Shown here: one piece after another, positions 1-7,073 of the stretch
How positions within the stretch are numbered: position 1 is the stretch's first letter
How the letters are laid out: every line of letters starts with the position of its first letter
From: a virus
Reading direction: 5' to 3' (one strand)
Length of the DNA: 35,607 bases
IMG/VR virus record: IMGVR_UViG_3300035698_013372
Location: 1 to 35,607 of that record
Made by a program: the position numbers and the translations under genes
The notes under the pieces: model-generated
Databases searched by the model: none
The model's input: the letters and a program-made list of their open reading frames with translations, nothing else
Told to the model about the DNA's origin: nothing

Positions 1-127
1 AACATTAATAAATCCATCAGATAATTATATATTTAATGATACAACAAATATAAATATAAACTTTACAAGCAAATGTACTGATAATAAAGGCGTTGACTAT
101 TTAAAGATATATACAAATAAAACAGGT
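1..127. repeat. Left copy of 127-bp terminal direct repeat (circular junction)
   Basis: Bases 1-127 are identical to the last 127 bases of the window. The length equals a common assembler k-mer, and an open reading frame is continuous across the join, so the most economical reading is a circular or circularly permuted genome whose ends overlap. A genuine short terminal repeat is less likely, because the sequence lies in the middle of a coding Ig-like domain and has no special structure. Confidence 0.9.
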
Positions 128-778
128 AGTTGGGCAGCAACAGCAACTAATGACTCTCCTACTAATAATACTAATTGGGTAACAGAAATAAGTGATTGGT
201 CCGACGGTGATTACTTATGGGGAGCATGGTGTAATGATACAAGTAGCAACAGTGATGTTTCAGCTAATAGAACTATTACTGTTAATATAACAGCTATTCC
301 AGAAGAAAAATCAGGATTAGTTAATACAACTGTAGGTGCAACACCTTTTTATACTAATAATACAAACCCTAGACATATATATTTAAATAAAGATGAGAGT
401 GAATTAGTAACATTTTGGGTTAATGCATCAGGTTCAGTTAATGGAACATTTGAATTTTTTGCTTATGTAAATTTAACTTCAAATACAAGTATTAATAATA
501 TAACAAATATTTGGAATGTTACAATTATTGAAAAAATTACTAATGATACATGCACATATTCAGGATCAGGAACATGGAATATTGATTGTTCAGATGATTG
601 TGCATTAGAAGCTACAGATTTAAATGGAGAAAATGTAATAATAAATCAAAGTGAATCAACAGAAGGTACCATAACATTTAATGGAAATATTACAAATACA
701 GGAAATATAACATCAAGTGGTTTTGATAATTCAAATAAATGTATTATAACTTGCGATTCAGGAGGATGTTTTAAATGA
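1..778 (+). CDS. C-terminal part of the giant surface protein (gene continues from the right end of the window)
   Basis: This segment is open from base 1 in the frame that continues the reading frame running off the right end. The 127-base overlap is shared, and new sequence starts at base 128. It encodes the rest of the second Ig-like domain (WGAWCND and NRTITVN strands, to about base 300), then a beta-rich, N-x-S/T-dense C-terminal domain with a Cys-rich end (residues CSDDC and CIITCDSGGC). The stop TGA at 776-778 overlaps the ATG of the next gene (ATGA), which shows translational coupling and that the stop is real. Residues 1655-1870 of the joined protein come from here. Function is discussed with the main part of the gene at 30646. 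Confidence 0.85.
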   Translation, partial: TLINPSDNYIFNDTTNININFTSKCTDNKGVDYLKIYTNKTGSWAATATNDSPTNNTNWVTEISDWSDGDYLWGAWCNDTSSNSDVSANRTITVNITAIPEEKSGLVNTTVGATPFYTNNTNPRHIYLNKDESELVTFWVNASGSVNGTFEFFAYVNLTSNTSINNITNIWNVTIIEKITNDTCTYSGSGTWNIDCSDDCALEATDLNGENVIINQSESTEGTITFNGNITNTGNITSSGFDNSNKCIITCDSGGCFK

Positions 779-1932
779 CAGAATATATACCATATCAAGA
801 ACAAAAGACAGGAGCTAACTTAACAGGAAGCTCAGGCGGTGCAAATAGAACTATTGTATTAGCAAATTTAAATGCTATATTTGCACAAATGCGAATAATT
901 ATAGATCAAGCTATATTGCAACCTACATTAGATTATACTCTAAATACAACAACAAATACTATAACTTTTGTTAATAATGTATGGAATGATCAAATAATAA
1001 TAATTGATTATTTTACAGTTGTTACAACAAGTTCTGCAACAGGAAGTGATTATTGTACTACACTTGATATAGTAAGATTTGCAGGATTAGGAGTTGTTAT
1101 AGAATTAGAAACATTAGGAACAGGTGATTCATCTGAAAGATCATTTGATGCTAATCATGGAAATGTAATTGATGGTTCATATGTTATAGAATATGGTGCA
1201 GCAGATAGTAATGATACAACTGCAATGATTGATGTTAATGATTATGCTTTAGATAAAGATTCTGGAACATTATATTTAACAGCAGCAGGTCTTGCTAAAC
1301 TAAGCACAAATAGATTATATATTAGTTATACATATTCACCTAAACAATCTGATACTGTATTAGACACATATTTAGCTAGTGCATCAAGAGAAATTGAGAA
1401 ATTAACAGCTGATACATTTTTAACTTCATCAACATCGACTGAATATTTTGATGGTTATAATTCAGGTTATCCACAAACTGATATGCCGTTTGGTACACAA
1501 ATTGAGAATCCTGCAGAATTTATGTTAAAAGGTAAAGGATTATTAACTGTAGCATCAGTTGAATTTTTAGATACAACAGGTGCAGTAGATAGTACAGTTG
1601 ATTCAGATTATATAACTTTTGATAGTTTTGGAAGAATTATATTAACTAATGCAACAATTCCAAATGGTAAACGTAATATAAAAATAACTTATACACATGG
1701 TTATACTTCAATACCAAGTTTAGTTGTTGAAGCAACTGCATTACTTGCAGGTATGATGGCGTTAGTAAATATATCAGGTGGTTCATATAAAGATATAAGC
1801 ACATATCAAATAGGACGTAAATCATTTTCAATAGGACAAATCTATATTAACATAGATAATTCTATAGGACAGATGAGAAAGAGAGTTGATGACATAATAA
1901 GGTCATTAGGCTATAAATATTGGTGTGCATAA
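775..1932 (+). CDS. Head-tail connector / adaptor protein with inserted beta domains (gp6-like)
   Basis: Predicted head-tail adaptor that would sit under the portal ring. The family signature is in the helical parts: LASASREIEKLTADTF near residues 200-215, and the C-terminal HGYTSIPSLVVEATALLAGM with a following helix, as in gp6-like connectors. Unlike typical 100-200-residue connectors it is 385 residues long. The excess is three beta-rich segments (about residues 15-85, 120-190 and 250-310) with a recurrent pattern of a Y-D/T-y-turn followed by an I-x-V/I-x-Y strand. I infer these are decorative Ig-like insertions. The ATG overlaps the stop of the giant surface gene. It is followed by two more connector/tail-completion genes, which supports the call. 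Confidence 0.65.
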   Translation: MTEYIPYQEQKTGANLTGSSGGANRTIVLANLNAIFAQMRIIIDQAILQPTLDYTLNTTTNTITFVNNVWNDQIIIIDYFTVVTTSSATGSDYCTTLDIVRFAGLGVVIELETLGTGDSSERSFDANHGNVIDGSYVIEYGAADSNDTTAMIDVNDYALDKDSGTLYLTAAGLAKLSTNRLYISYTYSPKQSDTVLDTYLASASREIEKLTADTFLTSSTSTEYFDGYNSGYPQTDMPFGTQIENPAEFMLKGKGLLTVASVEFLDTTGAVDSTVDSDYITFDSFGRIILTNATIPNGKRNIKITYTHGYTSIPSLVVEATALLAGMMALVNISGGSYKDISTYQIGRKSFSIGQIYINIDNSIGQMRKRVDDIIRSLGYKYWCA

Positions 1933-2001
1933 GTATTCCGTATAATTAATCATTAGTTAAACAACGAATATAGTGTATTTAACAATGATTTAATATGATA
2001 C

Positions 2002-2009
2002 TTTATATA
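2002..2009 (+). promoter_or_regulatory. TATA-like box upstream of the head-closure gene
   Basis: TTTATATA lies in an 84-bp gap after the connector gene. It is only about 20 bases from the GTG at 2026, shorter than the 28-base spacing of the portal-gene promoter, so promoter function is less certain than for the three copies of the longer motif. An imperfect hairpin (about 1952-1987: CATTAGTTAA pairing with TTAACAATG) lies just upstream. Confidence 0.35.
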
Positions 2010-2025
2010 CAAACGGGTGATAAAT

Positions 2026-2415
2026 GTGGTAACAGAAAGATCAACAGGAGATAAAGCAGATTCATTTAGAATAAGTTGGACAGACTATTTAACAAACTTT
2101 GCTACTACTGTAACTCTCAGAAAAAGAACAGAAACATTAGATAGTAATAAAAGAGTAACTGCTGTAGCAACAGCTACTTCAACTATTAATGCAGATATAC
2201 AATGGATATCTAAAATTAATATAAAACATTTTAATTTAGGTGAGATAGAAGTTGGTGATGGTGTATTATTTGTTGAATATAATGCAGATGTAGATTTAGA
2301 AGATGAACTTGATTATAATAGTAAAAGATGGCGTATTATAGAACAAGAAGAAGGAGAGCAAGTAGGTGGTAAAGTTGTTTATAAAGCTTATCTAATAAGG
2401 AAAAATCCACAATGA
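2026..2415 (+). CDS. Putative head-closure / stopper protein
   Basis: A 129-residue beta-rich protein in the position of an SPP1 gp16-like head-closure (stopper) protein, between the connector and the gp10-like tail-completion gene. The C-terminal half has the style of that family: VGDGVLFVEYNADVDLEDELDYNSKRWRIIEQE, i.e. a value declared in a loop and a closing W-x-I-I strand. I chose GTG at 2026 because GGTGAT at 2015-2020 makes a good Shine-Dalgarno at normal spacing. A GTG at 2017 in the same frame would bury that site. The gene ends in an ATGA-type overlap with the next start. Family placement is by position and weak motif, so the exact role is inferred. Confidence 0.55.
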   Translation: MVTERSTGDKADSFRISWTDYLTNFATTVTLRKRTETLDSNKRVTAVATATSTINADIQWISKINIKHFNLGEIEVGDGVLFVEYNADVDLEDELDYNSKRWRIIEQEEGEQVGGKVVYKAYLIRKNPQ

Positions 2416-2858
2416 TGAAATTTAAAGTTGAAATTAAAGGGTTTGAAAAAGGTAAACGTAAAACTATTGATAAAGGTAAAAGAGTTCTTCAAAAAAGTAT
2501 GTTTAAAATGGAAGAACTTGCTGTTGATAATGCACCTTTTGATAAAGGATTTTTAAGAGCAAATATAAGAACAACACCTAAAACACTTAGTAATAAATAT
2601 GTATTAACATCAGGAGCACCATATTCAACTGATTTAGAATATGGTAATACTCCACGTGATGTTAAGTTTGTAGATATAGAGAAATGGGTTGAACGTAAAG
2701 GAATTGCAACAGGACAAGGTGTATATGCTTTTACTAATTATGTTGTTAAAAAAATAAGAAGTGAAGGAGTAAATGCTCATCCATTTATGCGTCCAGCACG
2801 TGATCAAGTAAATGCATTTTGGACACCTATATTTATGAAAGAAGAATTTGGTCAATAA
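2412..2858 (+). CDS. HK97 gp10-like tail-completion protein
   Basis: Tail-completion / head-tail joining protein of 148 residues. Family hallmarks are visible: a basic N-terminal helix, APFDKGFLRANIRT (the conserved 'a-P-v-d-T-G-x-L-r-x-s-i' region) near residue 40, APYSTDLEYGN near residue 75, and HPFMRPARDQ near residue 123. Members help join the tail to the head and normally lie just before the tail terminator, as here. The start overlaps the previous stop (ATGA). A second ATG three bases downstream is equally usable. A promoter-like motif follows the stop, so the tail genes may be transcribed separately. Confidence 0.8.
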   Translation: MMKFKVEIKGFEKGKRKTIDKGKRVLQKSMFKMEELAVDNAPFDKGFLRANIRTTPKTLSNKYVLTSGAPYSTDLEYGNTPRDVKFVDIEKWVERKGIATGQGVYAFTNYVVKKIRSEGVNAHPFMRPARDQVNAFWTPIFMKEEFGQ

Positions 2859-2860
2859 TT

Positions 2861-2878
2861 AAGTAGTATTTATATATA
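2861..2878 (+). promoter_or_regulatory. Virus promoter motif, copy 1 (before the tail genes)
   Basis: The 18 bases AAGTAGTATTTATATATA are repeated exactly before the portal gene, with 16 of the 18 before the protease gene. The TTTATATA core is a textbook archaeal TATA box. By the spacing at the portal gene, transcription would begin near 2901, leaving a leader of about 40 bases that contains two copies of CCAAGAGGA, the second serving as ribosome-binding site for the gene at 2943. Confidence 0.75.
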
Positions 2879-2942
2879 AGATATAATATTAAATATATAT
2901 ATTCCAAGAGGAATCAATCTTTTAAACATCCAAGAGGATAAC

Positions 2943-3647
2943 ATGACTGACTATATAATAGATCCAGAGGACATCGTAGTTGACTTCCTAAGAGTTCATC
3001 TAACTGATCCTAGAGCAAGAGCTGAAGCAAGTGGAACTAATAATTTTACAGCAACAGCAGCACAAACAGATTTTACTATTACTCCAACAAGTGGTTCTGT
3101 TTCAACAATAAAGACAGTTACTGTTAATGCAGCAAGTCAAACTAAATGGAAAGATTATTATTGGGATTATCAAAATTCAAAAATAACATTTTTTACGGCT
3201 TCAACATTAAATGATGCAGTTGTTGTTACTTTTAAATATGGAACAAGTAATTGGATATATCCTGATAAACCAAATGATACACTTACGGCAACATCATACC
3301 CACGTATATCTATATTTAGTGTTTCAGGAAGTGGAAAAAGATTAGGACAATATGAAGCACCTGTCGAAGGGAGCGTAGTTTTACAAGTTGATATATGGGC
3401 AAAAGAAAATTATATTGCGACTATAAATAGTAGAAAATATTCAAATAATTATTTAGGAAGATATTTAGGAAATCAAATAACTAAAGCATTTGAAGATAAT
3501 GAAAATGATTTATTTCCATTACTATATAATTATAATCCAATTAGCATTCCAAGAGAAGGACCATATAGTGAAGATCAACAAGCATATCATACTATATTAG
3601 AAATTAATTTAAAAGGATTAAAAATAGGAAGAATCGAGGTAACTTAA
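2943..3647 (+). CDS. Tail terminator-like protein with N-terminal beta insertion
   Basis: A 234-residue protein in the tail-terminator slot, between the gp10-like protein and the tail tube. Such proteins cap the growing tail tube and bind the connector. The C-terminal part fits: PRISIFSVSGSGKRLGQYEA, EGSVVLQVDIWAK, a helix ending in LGNQITKAFE, and a final YHTILEINLKG strand. Residues about 30-100 form an extra beta-sandwich-like segment (FTATAAQTDFTITPTSG through VVVTFKYGTSNW), resembling the insertions in the connector protein. The Shine-Dalgarno AAGAGGA lies seven bases before the ATG. The family assignment rests on position plus fold-like pattern. Confidence 0.6.
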   Translation: MTDYIIDPEDIVVDFLRVHLTDPRARAEASGTNNFTATAAQTDFTITPTSGSVSTIKTVTVNAASQTKWKDYYWDYQNSKITFFTASTLNDAVVVTFKYGTSNWIYPDKPNDTLTATSYPRISIFSVSGSGKRLGQYEAPVEGSVVLQVDIWAKENYIATINSRKYSNNYLGRYLGNQITKAFEDNENDLFPLLYNYNPISIPREGPYSEDQQAYHTILEINLKGLKIGRIEVT

Positions 3648-3649
3648 AA

Positions 3650-4615
3650 ATGGTAACATCAGAAGGATTATTAGGACAAAGAGAAAGATTTTTATTAATG
3701 GAAGAAGATACATACGGAGAAGCAATATCCTTAACACCTAGTGGAATTATTCCAGGATATGACGTTATCGTAAATCCAACATTTACACAAGGGTTTCAAG
3801 AACTTAAAAATAATGGAACAGATGTAAGAACAATAAATAAAAGAATTGCTGGACCGTTAGGATTAACATATAGTTTATCATGCTATCCTACAACATTTCA
3901 AATGCTTAAATATATGTTTGATATAGATTCAGAAACTGGAGCAGATCCATATACTCATACACTTTCAGTAGGTAATACACTTAAATCATTTACAGGTGAA
4001 TGGTCAATGCGACATTCAACAGATCCAATGGTAATAAAAACTACTGGTAATGTAATGACAGAATATAAATTAAATTTTAATAAAACTACAGGAGAAGGTA
4101 ATACAGGTTTTGTTACTGCAACGTCAAAATATGTTGCACAAAATTATACTACACCTAGTCTTGAAGCAGGAGATTTTACTATAACTGGAGATCCATTTCA
4201 ATATAGACATTCAACAATGACACTTGCTTCATCTGATGTAGTTGAAATTAATAGTGGTGAAATATTATTTACACAAGGTATTACACCAAACGATTCAAGA
4301 TATGCAAATACATCACTTGCAAGAACAATAGGAACACCAATTGCAACAGTATTTAGAATATCAGGAAGAATAAATGTGAATCTTTTAAGTACAACACTTC
4401 CTGCATTATGGGAAACTGCAGCTGCTATAACTGGAACAAATACGTTAGTATTTCAACAATCTGCAAGTAATAAAATAACATTTACATTATCTGGAGTATA
4501 TTGTGAACCAGTTCCTTTAACAGGAACAAACATAGAAGGTGTTAATACAGGAGATTTTATATATACTGCAACTGGAGTAGTAGTTGTTGCAATAGATAGT
4601 TTAGAAAACTGGTAA
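3650..4615 (+). CDS. Major tail tube protein
   Basis: Predicted tail tube subunit of 321 residues. The N-terminus (RERFLLMEEDTYGEA) followed by repeated beta strands matches the tail-tube style of long-tailed archaeal and bacterial viruses. So does its position two bases after the terminator gene and directly before the tail assembly chaperone with its frameshift. Segments such as GPLGLTYSLSCYPTTFQMLKYMF, the YTHTLSVGN turn and a second tube-like half (residues about 175-320) suggest a duplicated tube domain. GAGGTAAC precedes the ATG as ribosome-binding site, overlapping the upstream gene's end. Confidence 0.7.
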   Translation: MVTSEGLLGQRERFLLMEEDTYGEAISLTPSGIIPGYDVIVNPTFTQGFQELKNNGTDVRTINKRIAGPLGLTYSLSCYPTTFQMLKYMFDIDSETGADPYTHTLSVGNTLKSFTGEWSMRHSTDPMVIKTTGNVMTEYKLNFNKTTGEGNTGFVTATSKYVAQNYTTPSLEAGDFTITGDPFQYRHSTMTLASSDVVEINSGEILFTQGITPNDSRYANTSLARTIGTPIATVFRISGRINVNLLSTTLPALWETAAAITGTNTLVFQQSASNKITFTLSGVYCEPVPLTGTNIEGVNTGDFIYTATGVVVVAIDSLENW

Positions 4616-4626
4616 GAGGTAATAAA

Positions 4627-5013
4627 ATGGATAAAAATAAATTTTTTATGACTGATGAATGTAAAAACATAGATATTAAAGGACAAGTTTTTAAATATAA
4701 ATTAGTTAATACAGGTAATGAACTTGATTGGGTCGACGATTACATGGAAGATGTTTCACAAACAAATGATAAAGGTGAAAAAGTTATTATCAAAAAACAA
4801 AACCTTGGAAAATTATCTATATGTAAATTAAGAAATATTATGGAACTTCCATTTACTAAAGAAGAATTAGAACAAATAAGTGGAGTTAAAAAAGATTTTA
4901 AAGATTATACAAATGAAGAAAAAGATTTATTATTTAGAAATCTTGATCCAACAATATTTAATGAATTGGTAACAAAAATTGATAAAATAAATCATCATAA
5001 AAAAAAAGATTAA
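4627..5013 (+). CDS. Tail assembly chaperone, short (G-like) form
   Basis: A 128-residue acidic/helical protein between the tail tube and tape measure, the standard place for the tail assembly chaperone that coats the tape measure before tube polymerisation. It ends in HHKKKD just after a run of nine A bases, and an open frame in -1 follows (next feature). Motifs such as KLSICKLRNIMELPFTKEELEQISG fit a small helical chaperone. The Shine-Dalgarno AAGAGGT lies six bases before the ATG. It has no obvious similarity that I recognise beyond context and frameshift, but the arrangement is characteristic. Confidence 0.75.
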   Translation: MDKNKFFMTDECKNIDIKGQVFKYKLVNTGNELDWVDDYMEDVSQTNDKGEKVIIKKQNLGKLSICKLRNIMELPFTKEELEQISGVKKDFKDYTNEEKDLLFRNLDPTIFNELVTKIDKINHHKKKD

Positions 5014-5252
5014 TTCAATATATACATGATGTTTCAGATAATCAAAAAGTATATTTAAATAAAACCGATTTATTATATTTAGAAATGGTTAAAGCATGGA
5101 ATAATGGTATTAGTACACATGAATTTAGAAAATGTTTAACTTCAGATATTAAATTTATATCTGATTATAATAAAGCAATATTCAAAAAACAAGAAAAATT
5201 GCAGCATGAACAGAAAGTGCTTGAAGCAATGCAAAATTTACCAAGAGGTTAA
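4627..5252 (+). CDS. Tail assembly chaperone, frameshifted long (GT-like) form
   Basis: A -1 slip in the A-run at 4999-5007 joins the first 127 codons to an otherwise startless open frame beginning at 5007 (reading RLIQYIHDVSDNQ) and ending TAA at 5250-5252, giving about 208 residues. The extension is well formed: it is helical, has no internal stops, contains LLYLEMVKAWNNGISTHEF, and ends four bases before the tape-measure ATG. No usable start with a Shine-Dalgarno exists for the extension alone. This is the lambda G/GT arrangement, in which the long form recruits tail tube protein to the tape measure. The slip site and open frame are seen directly; the efficiency is unknown. Confidence 0.8.
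4999..5007 (+). promoter_or_regulatory. Programmed -1 ribosomal frameshift site (nine A bases)
   Basis: The zero frame reads CAT AAA AAA AAA GAT TAA, so the slippery run ends one codon before the stop. Moving back one base after the last AAA gives AGA TTA ATT and an open frame to 5252. Re-pairing of AAA on AAA is perfect in -1. I do not see a strong stem-loop directly downstream in this AT-rich stretch. Confidence 0.75.
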
Positions 5253-5256
5253 TAAA

Positions 5257-6072
5257 ATGGCAGAAGTTGGAGAAATAACAATAACAGGAAATATTGATGA
5301 TACTGAAATTACTGCAGGTTTTGATAGAATTACTGACCAATTAAAAGAAATGGAAAATCAATTTAATCAAGTTAATCAACCTATGGCAAGAACAGCAGGG
5401 TTTGCTTCAAAATTAGGTAAATCTCTTATAGCAATTGGAACAACAGGTGTTGCTGCATTAACAGCACTTGCTACTAAATCACCAGTTCTTGCAAGTACAT
5501 TTGCAAAAATGGAAGTAGGTATGCTTAAATTATCAAATACTGTTGGTAGACTATTTAAACCTGCATTTGAAGGTATAAACGATTTAATATTAAATGTAAA
5601 TGAAGCATTATTAAATCATGGTGATGCAATATCAACTATTGCAACAACTGTAGGAACAGGATTTGAAGATATTGGAAGTATTATTACTGGACAATGGAAT
5701 GAAATAGAAAATATTATACCTAAAGGAGTAGGTGTTGCATTAGGTATTAAATTAGGAGCACCATTTGGATTACCAGGTATGATGATGGGTGCAGCACTTG
5801 GTTATATTGCAGGTGATCTTTTATCACAACCTCAAGGTCAAGAAAGATCAGAGATAGAAACTAATTTTGCAGAATTTGTAACTCCACAAGCGTTAAAAGA
5901 TACAGGTATAGCTCCTGTTGAAGGTGTTCCACTTGGTTCATTATATTTACCAGCTGTTGATTTAGCTATAAATATGTTTCATAAAGTTATAGATGTAATT
6001 GTAAATAACAATGATGAAAAAAATAATGCATTATATACTCATAATTCAAATGGTAGGGTGGTGACTGTATAA
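5257..6072 (+). CDS. Short tape measure protein
   Basis: A 271-residue protein directly after the G/GT chaperone, hence the predicted tape measure that sets tail length. It has an N-terminal amphipathic helical region with Gln/Asn-rich heptads (DRITDQLKEMENQFNQVNQ), hydrophobic helices (LIAIGTTGVAALTALA and LPGMMMGAALGYIAGDLL) and a polar tail, as in tape measures. It is very short: at about 1.5 angstrom per residue the tail would be near 40 nm. ATG at 5257 is chosen because CAAGAGGTT sits seven bases upstream; an in-frame ATG at 5206 lies inside the chaperone extension and lacks such a site. The stop overlaps the next start (TAATG). Confidence 0.65.
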   Translation: MAEVGEITITGNIDDTEITAGFDRITDQLKEMENQFNQVNQPMARTAGFASKLGKSLIAIGTTGVAALTALATKSPVLASTFAKMEVGMLKLSNTVGRLFKPAFEGINDLILNVNEALLNHGDAISTIATTVGTGFEDIGSIITGQWNEIENIIPKGVGVALGIKLGAPFGLPGMMMGAALGYIAGDLLSQPQGQERSEIETNFAEFVTPQALKDTGIAPVEGVPLGSLYLPAVDLAINMFHKVIDVIVNNNDEKNNALYTHNSNGRVVTV

Positions 6073-7073
6073 TGGCATATTTAAAATTACAAGATTATGA
6101 TGGTATATCAACTGTTTCACGTGCAAGAACGTCAAATGTATCAACTATTATAGTAGATTCAGCACATGGTTTAATAACTGGTGATACTGTTACTATTTCA
6201 GGACTTAGTGGATCAGATTATAATGATGATGATGTTTCTGCCACAGTAACAAATTCAGTTACATTTACTTATGCAAATACCGGTGATAATGAAGGAACTA
6301 CAGGTGATACAGGAGGATTAATATTTGCAAATTATACATTTCCATATAATCCAAACTCAATTGAATTTGGAACTAATAAGTTTGTAGACCAAAGAAATTT
6401 ACCATATTCATTTACATTTTTAGGATTTTCTTCATCTATTAAAAGTAATATAAATATAGGAATTAATGGACATTTTGATGGTAGCACAAAAAATAGTGCT
6501 TATAGAAGTCTTGTAAAAAAGATTAATTCACCAATTATGTTACGTTTATACTTTGAAAATTCACATGATAAATTTTATATTTGTACTGGTATGACTGTTC
6601 AAAAAGTTCCTACAGGAACAAGACCTTTACATACTGATTATGTCAGTAATTTATTTAGTCCGTTTGGTATATTATTTGATGATACACAACAAAGTGGTTT
6701 GTTAGATGGTAGTGATTCCAATGATGGTGATATAACAACACCAATTGAAAAAATTACTGGAAGTGTATCAAGTGGTTCTGCTGTTACTATAAAAGATAAA
6801 AATAATAATGGTTTTACGTTTACACCTGATGCAACAGGAACAATGACATATTCACTTATCAAAGTTCTTAGTGCAGACAATACAACATATTTAGTTAATT
6901 ATATGTATGTAGATATTGATGGAACAGAAAAAATAATACAAAATGCAAGTACAAGTGGTGATTTAATGTTAAAATTAGAACCTGGTGAAAGTTTAAATGA
7001 TATATTTACAGGTGGAACTATTACTAATATTACACCAACTTTTTATTTTAGAAACGGATGGGCGAGTGATTAA
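6072..7073 (+). CDS. Distal tail-like protein with inserted beta domains
   Basis: A 333-residue protein after the tape measure, the usual place for a distal tail protein linking tube and tip. The N-terminal core (MAYLKLQDYDG) is interrupted by a recognisable beta module (residues about 15-78) with the pattern AHGLITGDTVTISGL ... VTFTYANTGD ... GDTGG, which occurs widely as an inserted domain in virus tail proteins. The core then resumes: FPYNPNSIEFGTNKFVDQRNL. A second beta-rich segment fills about residues 215-330. The TAATG overlap with the tape measure implies coupled translation. The distal-tail role is inferred from order and from the PYNPNSIEF-type strand. Confidence 0.5.
   Translation: MAYLKLQDYDGISTVSRARTSNVSTIIVDSAHGLITGDTVTISGLSGSDYNDDDVSATVTNSVTFTYANTGDNEGTTGDTGGLIFANYTFPYNPNSIEFGTNKFVDQRNLPYSFTFLGFSSSIKSNINIGINGHFDGSTKNSAYRSLVKKINSPIMLRLYFENSHDKFYICTGMTVQKVPTGTRPLHTDYVSNLFSPFGILFDDTQQSGLLDGSDSNDGDITTPIEKITGSVSSGSAVTIKDKNNNGFTFTPDATGTMTYSLIKVLSADNTTYLVNYMYVDIDGTEKIIQNASTSGDLMLKLEPGESLNDIFTGGTITNITPTFYFRNGWASD

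Noticed and set aside
1-127. Terminal repeats as a transposon or integration att site
   Set aside because: They are in the middle of a coding domain, no integrase or transposase is present, and the ends fit a circular assembly overlap.
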